From Rheum nobile (Eukaryota; Streptophyta; Magnoliopsida; Caryophyllales; Polygonaceae): a DNA stretch of 64,000 nt. Under the pieces are notes generated by a model, which was not told the origin of the DNA, searched no databases, and saw only the letters and a program-made list of their open reading frames with translations. This document shows positions 19,505-29,395 of the stretch, piece by piece. How positions within the stretch are numbered: position 1 is the stretch's first letter; every line of letters begins with the position of its first letter. The DNA lies in assembly GCA_027886185.1 (NCBI GenBank), contig WOAB01000563.1:1550001-1614000 (forward strand), written 5' to 3'. The position numbers and the translations under genes are program-made.

Positions 19505-20838
19505 TGATAGGTGTTATTTCATACACCTTTACTAGCAATTATTAGCATGATTTGGAGGAGTTTATGAGTAGTTTTGAGGCTAAGTCTGCAGTCCCGACAT
19601 TATGGAAAGAAGTGAAGATATCCCAGGATTTGCAACTTAGATGGAGATGATGAGGATGGAGATGGATCTGCTGGAGCATACTTGGAGAAGACTACCAATA
19701 GTTGGTAGTAATGAAGAGCAACAAAAGAGAGGAAGAGAAGCTGAAGGAGAGAGTGAGCGAGTTCACCGCCCCGCGGCGATCCTCACCGCGACCCGGCGGT
19801 GACTCCTAGAGAAGCTTGAAGCCCCGCGGTGGCCGTGTTAAATGCCGCGCGCCCAGAGACATTTATTTCCTTTTATTTCGTTCAGACTTTGTTATTTTAT
19901 TATTCTGTTTCCTTTATTGTTTACATTAGTTTAACCTAGTTTTCTTAAGACTATTTAAGCCCTCTTTCTAGGTTAAGAGAAAAAAAACTTCGCTTTACAT
20001 CAGACGTTATTTTTCCCTTAGTTTTCATTCTCGTTTGAATGGAGAACTAACTTCCCTTTGTTCTACTAGACGATTGAAGCAATACAGTTGATGTGTTTGT
20101 GAGATTTCTATTCCTTGTTCTTATCCTTTAAAATGTTGGTTTGATTCTCTTGGTTATATTGATTATTGATTTCTTGTTGTTCTTCTTAGCCTGATCAACT
20201 AGGTTGAATACTTTTTATCAATTGCTAGGATTGCATATAGGGGTTCCGAGTGCACATCTAGTGGCATACACGATTGTGCGTATAGGGGTCTCGAGCGTAC
20301 AATCGTGAGTGAGAATCAGTTGCATGTTAAGTAGTAAGGTGTCTTTCTATTTGCATGTATCCTATATCCTTGTGTGTATTGCTATTGCTTTGTTGGTGGT
20401 AAAGTATACCGACAACTGTGACAATCAGTGGTGCTTTATCATTGGCATAGTAATAAGTCTATCGACAACTATGAGAATCGATAGTGCTTAAGATCAGGAT
20501 GGGAACATCTATAAGGATAGTAAAAGAACTTGGATTTAATAGATTTCTGTGATCAAATTATATCTCTGTATTGTGGATCTCGCTCTAGTAGGACTACTTT
20601 CCCCATTATATTTTCTCTACTCAACCAAACTTGTTTGCTTTGCTTGCTTTGTTCTTTCTTGATAACTAAACCCCCCTTTGCTTGTAACTTGTCATTCACG
20701 ATTTCATACTGCATCAGATCTTCCCTGTGGGTTCGACCCTTGCTTGCTTACTATACATCTGTTTAGTAGGTCTGTTAGGACTTTTTACTTTGATAAGGCT
20801 AATCAACGATACTTGCATTGCGCACTTTTAGCCCGTCA
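19505..20838 (+). repeat. 3' LTR of the Athila element
   Basis: Same length (1,334 bp) as the 5' LTR with about 24 substitutions by hand count. Followed by TAAAA, partner of CAAAA at 12453-12457. Confidence 0.96.
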
Positions 20839-20843
20839 TAAAA

Positions 20844-21470
20844 GGTGGCACCTTTGGATCTAGTCTTGGGTGAGAAGTCACGCGGAACGTCACGGTAGTG
20901 AAGGAGATGATGAATGCGTTGGAGAACGTGATGATGAACGTGGTGGTGATCACGGTGGTGACGCGGTGGAAGCGATTGATGGAGTGTTGGGATAGTGTTG
21001 GCGGAAGCGATTGAATGAAGGATAGATGACTTAAAGAGACAAGTCGTTGGGTGTCGTAGCGTCAACTACGGGTGAAGGGAGATGCGAAGGAATACTAGCT
21101 TGAAGGTTCAAGCAATTGTCGTAGCGTCGGCGGCGGAGGAATAGGGATGCAAAGATAGAAGGGTTGACGTCCGATCAAGGAAAGGAGGATAAGCACTCGA
21201 CTTGAAACGTTGAATTAAATTGAACGTAAGAAAGAACAATAACAAGGGAGGCTTTAAATAGCCAATGTATCTCGGCCAAGACCTAATGGGCTTGGGCCGA
21301 AACGAGCCTAAGGGCTAGCCCATGCAAGCATGCAAAAGGCACAAACCCTAAAAGATAGAAAGACTATAAAAGGAAACTATCTAAAACAAAGCTGGAAATA
21401 CCAAATATAGAAAATGTCTCGAAACTATGAAAACGACGCGTTGAATGAGTAAAAACACCGCGAGGAACAA
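20844..21470 (-). repeat. G3 LTR, outer part (right boundary approximate)
   Basis: Resumes the LTR interrupted at 12457. A minus-strand TATTTAAA (about 21252-21259) is a plausible promoter and confirms the orientation. The outer end was not fixed: a TG start is possible just left of the pol stop at 21475-21477. Tracts such as GTGATGATGAACGTGGTGGTGATC at 20920-20960 are simple-sequence-like. Confidence 0.65.
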
Positions 21471-21473
21471 CAA

Positions 21474-22000
21474 CTAAGGGTCGATGGCCTCGCAAGTGGC
21501 TGCACGCGATTTTGTCTCTGAAGAACGCGTTGTTTCGATGTCGATGGTGGCGAGGACGACGAGTCTTGGGTTGGCGTCTGGGCTTCCTTGGCTAGCAACG
21601 GTGTGTGCGACAAGTGACGCGACGGAGGCGGCAATGGCCTTGGACCTAGACCTTGTCACTGGGCCCTCTGAGCGTAGGCTAATGGCTTCTTCCTCGTCTT
21701 GGGCCGTCATGGGAGGCAAGGTCACATCAGGCAGCGATGTGGCGGAGGGGGATGCAGTGGCTGGAGGTGGCGGCTGAGAGGAGGAAGTGGTGGAGCCGAC
21801 GGCTGGAAGAGGTGAGAAGGTTCAGATTTACCAGGGCGGAGGCAGACTTCGCGGAAGGGGAGGCAGGATCTTATTACCGAGGGAAATCCGGACCCCAGCT
21901 GGGGCACGAGTTTGAGGCATGCCAGCTAGTTCGGCCATTGACGATACCACGACAACTGCACCGACAACGGAGGATCTCGAGACACCACCAGTTACGCGTA
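21474..22000 (-). pseudogene. pol: End of pol, second G3-type copy
   Basis: Minus-strand frame VTLPPMTAQDEEEAISLRSE, GPVTRSRSKAIAAS, then a Ser/Thr-rich tail ending CEAIDP and a stop. It aligns with 8543-8620 and keeps the C-terminal 60 residues that Copia-4 removed there. Upstream (21730-21990) is Pro/Ser-rich linker with stops (RAPAGVRISLGNKILPPLP). It ends near 22000, where the base composition turns AT-rich ahead of the Pack-MULE. Confidence 0.6.
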
Positions 22001-22039
22001 TGTGGGGAAGCCAAACGGTATGTCATTTTCTAATTCCTA

Positions 22040-22049
22040 TTTTTTTAAT
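22040..22049. repeat. Target site duplication of the Pack-MULE, left
   Basis: TTTTTTTAAT, identical to 23711-23720. MULEs make 8-10 bp duplications. Low complexity lowers its weight. Confidence 0.75.
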
Positions 22050-22307
22050 GGGGTTTTTGCAGGAAACCACCCGTTATATGTCACTATTTGCACTCGTTAT
22101 ATCGATATTTATTTTAAACCACCCAAATATACAACTCCATTAACACAAAGCCACCTAGATCCATTTGTCGTCTACTTTGCCGTTTAAATGTGTAAAATGT
22201 CTCTTTTACCCTTATTTTTTAAAAAAAATTACGGCTCTCTACCAACTTGCTACGAGATATTGCAAAAAATTGGAGAGATTTTCATCTCTTGAGAGTTGAG
22301 AGAGTCA
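22050..22307. repeat. Left terminal inverted repeat (258 bp)
   Basis: Starts GGGGTTTTTGCAGGAAACCA and ends at GAGAGAGTCA. Compared with the right TIR it lacks about 10 bases (one copy of a short GGAACCACCCG-like segment near 22090). Otherwise strongly similar. Confidence 0.9.
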
Positions 22308-23404
22308 AACACCTGGTAGGCATGTTTGATAATCTCTTCCTCTTTCCACGATCTCCTACATAGAGCTCTCAGAAGAGTGTTTATCATCCTCCTGTCAACC
22401 TTCAACCGTAATCCCACCATCCCACTGTAAACCCCGAAAGCTTCTCCAATGAATCCCCACTTCAGAAGCCCATGGAGGAGGGAGTTGTAAGTGATGTAAT
22501 CAGGCTCACAATTCCTCTCCTTCATCATCTTCAACAGCTTGAAACCCTTTTTAGGTCTCCCTTCTTTGCAGTAGCCATTAAAAATGGAGTTATAAGTCAC
22601 AACACCAGGGTTCAACCCCATATAAATGGCTTTCGCAAGCAATTCCATGGCTTCTTATGATCTCCCAACCTTACAAAACCCATCCATCACGGCAGTGTAC
22701 GAATACACATCAGGATCAGGCATTTCCTCGTCCTCTTTCATCTTCGAAACCATGGTCGTTGCTTCATCCACCCTCCTCACAAAACACATCCCCTTCAACA
22801 AGCAATTGTACGTCTGCACATTCGGTTCGCATCGTTGTTTTTTCATCAACTCGAAAACCTTCAAAGCCCTCTGAACTTAGCCCATTTTACAGAACGAACT
22901 GATTAAAGTGGTAAACGTGATAGCATTAGGGTTGAAATCGCTTCCCAACATCACATCCAAAACCTTCTTCGCCCCAAACGGATCGTTTCTCTTGCAATGG
23001 TACCTGATTGCAATGGAATAAGTCCATCCATCTGGTGAAAGCTTATACTCCGGCAAATCCCCAAACAATTTCAAGGCCGATTCGAGCTCGTTATCCACGA
23101 GCAAAGATACGAGAGCATCGTTGAAGTCGTCTAAGGTGGTGAATTCGCCGGTTCTCTCGAATTGGTAGATGAATTTGGACCTCCCGGGTTCGGGCGCGGG
23201 TGGCGGTGGGTTTCGGGTTCGGGTTTGAGTCTGGTAATTGCGGGTTAGGTTGAAGTTCTTCCGGTATTGTAAGGTTTGCGGAAGAGGATAGTTAGATGAG
23301 AAGGAGAAATTTGTAGAAGAAGATGGCGATGGGTTTACTGGGGAAAGAGGATTTTGGTTGCGGTGTTGAAGGGAGAACGAATAGAAAACCAAGAAGGAAG
23401 CCAT
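22250..23404 (-). pseudogene. Captured PPR gene (P class), two nonsense codons, 3' truncated
   Basis: PPR proteins bind organelle RNA. ATG at 23404 (MASFLVFYSFSLQHRNQNPL), with a Ser/Pro/Asn-rich N-terminus of about 70 residues that resembles an organelle transit peptide. About eight P-type 35-residue repeats follow, for example TFTTLISSFCKMG, TYNCLLKGMCF, SYTAVMDGFCKVG, TYNSIFNGYCKEG, TYNSLLHGLLKWG. The whole stretch is one frame; TAA codons at about 22877 and 22652 are the only breaks. The C-terminus is cut: the frame runs into the left TIR and stops at 22250. No intron is seen, as usual for PPR genes. The start with transit peptide is retained, which is uncommon for captured fragments. Confidence 0.9.
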
Positions 23405-23443
23405 GGATTGAGATGGGAAGTTGCAGACTCCGCCACAAGCATC

Positions 23444-23710
23444 TGACTCTCTCAACTCTCAAGAGATGAAAATCTCTCCAATTTTTCGCAATATCTCATA
23501 GCAAGTTGGTAGAGAGTTGTAATTTATAAAAAAAATAAGGGTAAAAGAGACATTTTATACATTTAAACGGCAAAGTGGACGGCAAATGGCTCTGGGTGGC
23601 TTTGTGTTAACGGAGTTGTATATTTGGGTTGTTTAAAATAAATATCGATATAACGGGTGGTTCCGTGCAAATAGTGACAAATAACGGGTGGTTTTCTGCA
23701 AAAAAAAACC
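23444..23710. repeat. Right terminal inverted repeat (267 bp)
   Basis: Reverse complement of the left TIR, ending GCAAAAAAAAACC. It contains ACCACCCGTTAT twice (minus strand), where the left TIR has one. Confidence 0.9.
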
Positions 23711-23720
23711 TTTTTTTAAT
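23711..23720. repeat. Target site duplication of the Pack-MULE, right
   Basis: TTTTTTTAAT, identical to 22040-22049. Confidence 0.75.
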
Positions 23721-24077
23721 TTAATAACGCACACTTATAATTTATATTTAGATTTGTAATTAGTTTAGAAATTTGATTTGGTTGAGAAATTAGATAAAAT
23801 AGAACAAATTAGATTAAATTAGTATAAATAGAAAAAATAGAAAAAAAAGTACAAATTAGAATAAACTAGAATAAATTAGAAATTACTAAAAGTTGCGTGT
23901 ATATAGGGTCTTCCAAATTAAATGGCATAAATTATAAGAATATAATAACAATTTCAAATAACAAATATTTATTTGTATGAAATTAGACGTAAAAAAAAAT
24001 TATTAGGAAATAATAAAATGAATGTAATGTATTTTAATAATATTTAATTTTAGGCCGTACGAGATTTCTTTTCTTCG
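23721..24077. other. AT-rich intergenic stretch
   Basis: Very AT-rich with diverged repeats of AGATTA/AATTAGA type (23800-23880). No gene or element end recognised. Confidence 0.6.
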
Positions 24078-25447
24078 TTGTCGGTGAGAAATCCGACGCC
24101 GAAGCGACGTTCGAGGCGGAGACGTGGTCTGATCGATTCGGCACGTCAGTGCGCGACACTTGTTAGTAGCCAGATTTTAGACGCCGCGCATCCGTCCTCA
24201 CCACCCGCCCACGATTATGTGGTTATGGAGGACGTGCATGTCACGACTACTCGTTCCCCTTCAGATGATGATGAGGAGGACATGGATCAGGATTATGTGG
24301 AGTCTTTCGATCCTATGTTGACGGCCGAGGATGATCCTATTTTGACGGCCGAGGATTTGGAGAGGGATGACGCACCCCTAGTTGCCTCTCCCCCTCCCGT
24401 TCTAGAGCCGGTTTTGGATCCCGCTCCTGCACCAGATATTGCAGCAGGTCCTATTTTAGGCACCGCTTCGTGGATGTCGGGAGGGCCACGAAGACCTATC
24501 CTCCTTGTTGGCTACCCGACCCACATTGCACGGTGGTACAAAAATGGTGGAGTTCCATTGGGTTTCCTCATGAGCTGACTGCCAGATATGATGCATGCTC
24601 TTGAGAGGGACTGATTGCGTCTTTCTACCTGCTTACTCTTCTCGGCACGACTGTCCTAGTGGACAAGTCGACGAATGCCGTGAAGCACAAGTGGATGGTG
24701 CTCCTGTTTGATCACGAGATCACCGGTTGCTATGCATGGGGAGCAGGTGTCCTGGCCGTTCTGTATAGGAACCTGAGAGAGGCTTCCCGTCGCGGGGCGC
24801 ACGGCATTTCCGGTTGTGGTCTTCTTTTGAGGGTAAGTTTTATTGTTGGTTCGTTTATAATATATTATTGTTTTAATTACTAATTTTAATTATTGTTTTG
24901 CAGGTTTGGATTTGGGCATACTTTTTTCCATTTTCAAGGACATCATGTGATGGACCTGGAGTCGATGGCAGACGCTCGGGCAACCATGAGAGATGGCAGG
25001 AGGCGCCCCAGGGACTTGATCCGGAGCGATTGGTCGCCATACGCCGCATCCTAGACGGCATCCGATACGAGGAGATAATTTATAACGGTTTAATTTTACG
25101 TCTTTTTCATATAATGTAACGTATATTCTATTTAGATGGTTTATATATTCCTTATTTACTTACAGATACGGTGGACCCCATGGCCCGGATTGGACGTTCA
25201 TGCACCCTTATACGTCACTTCGCGGTTCCGAGGCATACTGGAGTGCCTTATTGTGCATGAGCCGTACCTTTCGGACCGCGTACTCAGGCAATTCGAATAT
25301 GTACAGGGGATCCCGCCCGCGCCACCTAGGCCAATTAAGTGCGTCCGACCATTCGAGTTGCAAAAGTACGAGATGATCTTTAATCCGGACCTTTTAGGTG
25401 CATGGGATGTCGATCCAAACCTTTTAGGCCCATTTACCCCATCCAAG
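24078..25447 (+). pseudogene. Plant mobile domain (MAIN-like) gene, broken
   Basis: Belongs to the plant mobile domain family (PMD, as in MAINTENANCE OF MERISTEMS), nuclear proteins linked to silencing and found in both host genes and transposons. Exon 1: basic then acidic N-terminus (KRRSRRRRG; DEEDMDQDYVESF), ARWYKNGGVPLGF, then after a frameshift near 24560 and a TGA near 24601 LLTLLGTTVLVDKST and CYAWGAGVLAVLYRNL. Intron 1 (24833-24903, GTAAGT...TTTTGCAG) joins LLLR to VWIWAY in frame. Exon 2 ends near 25087 with IRRILDGIRYEE. Exon 3 starts after TTACAG at 25165: RWTPWPGLDVHAPLYVTSRF, LIVHEPYLSDRVLRQFEYVQ; it ends at a GTAAGT donor at 25446. The phase at the second intron does not fit. 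The 3' end is cut by Copia-1. Confidence 0.85.
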
Positions 25448-25667
25448 TAAGTAATTTCCCACCAAATCTGTTCTCTTTTTTTTAGACCTTCCTCTTATCT
25501 CTTTATCTCCACCTAATGTCGATGTGGAAACAAATTAACCAAAACTCATCACGATATCAAAAAGCGCATGCGAACGTCAACAGATTTCTCTTTTTTCTCT
25601 TCTCCCAATTGGTTCCTGCTTTCACTTTCGTTTTTCCACTTGCCCCGGTAAGAACTTTGAGACCGAT
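25448..25667. other. Short flank between PMD gene and Copia-1
   Basis: Probably intron and later parts of the PMD gene. A TTTTTTTTAG acceptor-like site is at 25475-25484. No protein recognised. Ends with CCGAT, the left target duplication of Copia-1. Confidence 0.5.
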
Positions 25668-26483
25668 TGTTGAATCATTAGTGTGTTTAATCATGGAACT
25701 ATATGATTGTTCCCTGGGCAGCGGAAATAAGTAAAAATTCAAAGTAACAACACAGTTCCCAAAACGTGTACCTGTATCATTAAGAGTTGTGCAATCTTAT
25801 AAGTCTTCTCTCCACCTATACCCTCGGTTAAAGACTTTAAGTGCAATCACCTCTAAACAACACAAGAACAAAACAAAGACTAAAGCAAGAACTCCCCATA
25901 CCTCGCCTTAGCTTTCGATCTCAGTTCTCAAGAGCTCTGGATGATAATGGCTGAGATGTCTTTCCCCAAGACAATTCTCATCTATATATAGGGTCTAATA
26001 AAGATCCTATTACCAAAAATCTAACTATACACGTATGGTAACTATGACAAATTATGTTTCCAAATAAACTCTAAATCTGATAAACACATAGTTTCCATGT
26101 ATAAAGTTTCCCTATACTCAAAATCTTCTTCTTCTTCTCCAAGTAAACCACGAAATCTTGTTTCCTTGTATAATTGAGTCTGTCTGGGAATAGCTAGCAT
26201 ATTTATGTGTTCTCGCATTGTTCCTTAGACGCGGCGTTTTCATAAATAGAACTTTCCTTGTATAAGCAACACGCGCTTTCCAGCTTTATCAATTGTTTGC
26301 ACGGGCACTCTTCCTTGTTGTCACAGCTTTCCAATGCGCTCCTATGTTTTCTCTTCTTCACTGTTTTGCCATTGTTCCTTTATCTCTTCATGAAACCTGA
26401 AATTCATAGGAACAACACAAAACCATAAATTCTTATGGTGTTTATCATCATCAAAACCAGAGGGAACTGTCAAGGTTCCAACA
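25668..26483 (-). repeat. 3' LTR of Copia-1
   Basis: Plus-strand TGTTGAATCA ... GGTTCCAACA, 816 bp. TATATATA at 25983-25990 is the probable TATA box. A polypurine tract (minus strand AAAAATGGGGAAAT, 26484-26497) lies just inside. Confidence 0.95.
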
Positions 26484-26999
26484 ATTTCCCCATTTTTGGT
26501 GATGACAAACCCATTAAAAAATTGTTCAATCAAAACCGAAAATTGTTCGATCAAACCAGAGTAACAAGCAAAGTAATATTTATCAACATGTATCTCAGTT
26601 TAAATGTATAAGCAAAAATTTTATGTTTGAAGAAAAATTGCAATTCATACCTCCAAGTTGCATCATCATTCCCCCTCAGCACTGGCACCGTCCAGAAATT
26701 CTTAAAGAATTAGGAACAGTTTAAATTGTTACCTCTCCTAACTGAGTTATCGCAAACAATTTCCACACTTCCCCCTTTTGGCATCATCAAAAGACCAATA
26801 ATAACCAGTGGAACAACATAGCTAAGTAACAGTTACCAGCAAAGACAAGTTCATTCATAATGCAGGGAATTGATTACAAGAATCAAAAGACAAGAAAGCA
26901 GACAACCACAAAATAATCACACTACAAACATCTAAACAAGATAACATATAGAAATTCAAGAGAAGAGGGTCAGACGGACTGGATAAAAGAGGTGTCCAC
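26484..26999 (-). other. Copia-1 3' non-coding region with repeated purine tracts
   Basis: Besides the tract at the LTR edge there are minus-strand GGGGGAATG (about 26669) and AAAAGGGGGAAGT (about 26769-26781). No coding sequence. Confidence 0.7.
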
Positions 27000-28487
27000 T
27001 CAAGACTCAGAATCTGCCTTCTGGGCCTTGTCCTTATTGAGGAAATACTCAAGAAGCAGAGACATAATATTCTTGATCTCACGCAACTCAGTGAGCATCT
27101 GACTTTGCACTGAAGCGCCTTTGGATGTTCCTTCTCCAGCCTCTCGCTTAAGAATATCAGACACATGCAGAGTTTACTTGGTGTCTCCTTGGTACTGCAT
27201 CTTATTCACATTCACCATGTCAAGCTCAGTGACCATGGGAATTTCACCTTCTGCTTTGTAGACCCCTTCTGCTTGCAGAATCAGTTTGATGACATTGGGG
27301 TAAGTAAGGGAGTGGGTTTTGGCACTATATTTAGCCATGTGCTGTAGAATGACTTGTGGAAGCTCAATCTTCTCCATGTTCCAGAACCTATCCAGCAATA
27401 GCAGATCAGTGGTGGTGATGGTGTTCCTCTTTTCTTGCCTGGAAACAATTGCCTTCATGATGATATGGTGGGCGATTCCCTAGGGCAGAGTGAGAGGTGA
27501 CACATGAGTGGCTGGTATCTTAGACTTGAATAGCCTCTCAGAGCTGGCCTCCTTGGCCGCTTTCATGGCGTCGGCGCTCTTCTCAGAAATTTCGCCAAAC
27601 CCCTCAGCAGTGACAGCCAACAGACGACCCACCTTGGAAGTAGTGAAGGACAGCATTTCCTCCTGAACTGATGTTGTTCCCACCATTGTAGCACTGGTGT
27701 TGAGCTGGAAGGAACGGTAGAACTCCTTTATCTGAATGGGATTGGCCATGACGCTGTTGGAGAGAAACTGTTCCCAGCCTTAGAACTTGATGCGCTCCAA
27801 GACAGCAGAGAAGTCATTGGTGATGAGAAAGTTCTCTGGGATGAGGAGATGGGGAATTATTTTCTTCCCATCAATAGCCTTGTCCTCTAGCTTGGCCTTC
27901 TTCTTGGGCTCAAACTTGGCTTCAGTTTTATTTGCAGATCGGAGCCTTGTTTTGAGGGTGCCCGGAGTGGTCTCACCAGCGTCAGATTTGGTTGGAGTAG
28001 ACACACCGGTGGACGCTCTCAGTTCCCCTATGATCACAACATCAGGGTTCACCTCGTCTTCCTCGTTGGCGGCCCTGACTGTGTGCTTTCTCTTTCGATT
28101 GGGAGCCACTGTTTCCAGAGGTTGGTGACCCAACTCAGCCTCCACCTCAGCCATGGCCTCCTCTTCTTCAGCTTCTTTGGATTTGGGAGGAGAGTCCACT
28201 TCTTCTTCATGCGCAGAAATGGTCACCATCTCTTTGGAGGCCTCAGTTTCTGGGACCGGCTCCACTAATGGTTGTTCCCCCTAAGACTGTTCCTTATGGA
28301 GCTCAGCGATTGAGGATGTAGCTTCTTTGGCGATGTCAACCACAGCAACCATGGAGGTGGTGTCCTTGGATTGTGGAGTTCTAGCCGCCTGGAGAGCTTC
28401 AATAGAGTGTTTGAGAGCGGCTAGTTGCTCTTCAGTGAAGCTAGTGACATCAATGGCGGGGGTAGAAGAAGATGAAGGTGTAGACAT
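27000..28487 (-). pseudogene. Copia-1 third ORF (SIRE env-like position), four internal stops
   Basis: ATG at 28487 (STPSSSSTPAIDVTSF). One frame of about 496 codons ends at TGA 27000-27002, broken by TAG 28281, TAA 27780, TAG 27480 and TAA 27174. Order: short N-terminal helix (TEEQLAALKHSIEALQAA), long charged low-complexity part with NRKRKHTVRAANEEDE and KKKAKLEDKA, which look like nuclear localisation signals, then the core domain shared with Copia-2 and Copia-3 (IKEFYRSFQLN, IVSRQEKRNTITTTDLLLLD, IELPQVILQHMAKYSAKTHS, LTYPNVIKLIL), then a C-terminal helix. No signal peptide or membrane segment seen, so an envelope function is not supported by sequence. Confidence 0.8.
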
Positions 28488-29395
28488 GGTATTGGGTTGT
28501 GTTTGAGAAAGAGAGGGAAGTTGAGAGTGTTTAGGGTTTGAAACGACATAGAACAGAGAGCAAGGAGAAAATGGATTCAGAAATTCAGAGAAAGAGGGAG
28601 TGAAACAGTGGTAAGGTAAGGGTTGCGTTTTATAGAAGGTAAGAGATTTGGGAACGAAGTAGAAAAGGAAATAGGGGATAGAGTTACCAAAAATCTCGCC
28701 ATTGATATCTTCAAAAATTGGCAACCAGATCGTTTCTCTCTCCTCTGATAATGGATACTTTTCTTCGTATTTCTCACAATCAAATTGTTCCTTGCTATAG
28801 AGCCATCAAGTCACCATTGAATGCCAGCGACATAGCGAGCAACGACTACCTGCAACTCTCAACGTTCAGCAAACTGTTCCCATACACTGTTCCTTTCAAA
28901 GTTCCCCCTTAGGCAAATCCCATACAGAAGACTCTGAGTTCCTTGAGTGGATAGAAAGACTGGTTTGGATATTTTATGGGGTTCACACAAAATAACAAAG
29001 ATATATCCAAACAAAAAATACAGGTAGGGAGCAATGACGATCCAGATAATTATTCCTAGTAAAACAAGGCACACAAAGAGAAGTTCATAGGGAAAGTTTA
29101 CCTGGATCCAAGCTAGGGACGGTTGTACAACCAATTATCATGTTGGCTTGTAATGAGGGTTCAGATAATCAAATCGGTTGCTTTGGGCTTGAAAGAAGAT
29201 GTTATCATGTAAAAATATAGCATATATGATCAAGAATGGAAGTTGTAAGAAGTTTTAGATATAATGTAACACAAAGCACATAGCAAGATGAATAAACAAA
29301 TCAATTGCAAGAAAGCATGTAACAAAGTAGATGTTCCCTAGGTTAAAATTGATCGACCTAGCCAATCACTGAGGGAATAGTGGAAGTGGAGTTCC
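28488..29395 (-). other. Copia-1 spacer between RNase H and third ORF
   Basis: About 900 bp without a convincing gene. Open frames here do not match the homologous spacers in Copia-2 or Copia-3. Minus-strand purine tract AAGGGGGAAC at about 28902-28911. Confidence 0.6.

Larger units (their letters stand above)
12458..20838 (+). mobile_element. Athila-lineage element without RT or integrase, 8,381 bp
   Basis: Complete at both ends: 1,334-bp LTRs at 12458-13791 and 19505-20838, Asp-type PBS, gag, protease, conserved Athila leader, third (env-like) ORF, Athila polypurine tract. Flanks are CAAAA (12453-12457) and TAAAA (20839-20843), a 5-bp target duplication with one C/T change. Hand alignment of the LTRs gives about 24 mismatches and no net indel (about 1.8%), so insertion is recent. 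No RT, RNase H or integrase sequence is present between protease and leader; the element must rely on proteins from other elements. Confidence 0.93.
8543..21470 (-). mobile_element. G3: chromovirus-like Ty3/gypsy element, split and deleted
   Basis: Minus-strand order: LTR (20844 to about 21470, continued at 12418-12457), initiator-Met PBS, leader, gag and protease in one frame with several stops, then a jump to the extreme end of pol. RT, RNase H and integrase core are not seen. The LTR is split by the Athila element (12458-20838), which carries CAAAA on one side and TAAAA on the other. The 3' end is cut by Copia-4. A second pol-end copy (21474 on) directly precedes the LTR, so G3 may be part of a head-to-tail pair. 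Confidence 0.8.
22050..23710. mobile_element. Pack-MULE-type element carrying a PPR gene (1,661 bp)
   Basis: Two long inverted repeats (22050-22307 and 23444-23710) enclose 1.1 kb of PPR gene sequence, with a 10-bp flanking duplication. No transposase is present. Long TIRs, a 9-10 bp duplication and captured host coding sequence are the hallmarks of Pack-MULEs (family knowledge). The element probably was moved by a MULE transposase from elsewhere. Confidence 0.88.

Noticed and set aside
27166..28281. The four stops in the Copia-1 third ORF as readthrough sites
   Set aside because: Contexts are TAG-GGG, TAA-GGC, TAG-GGA and TAA-ACT, none like a known readthrough signal, and Copia-2 lacks stops at these positions.
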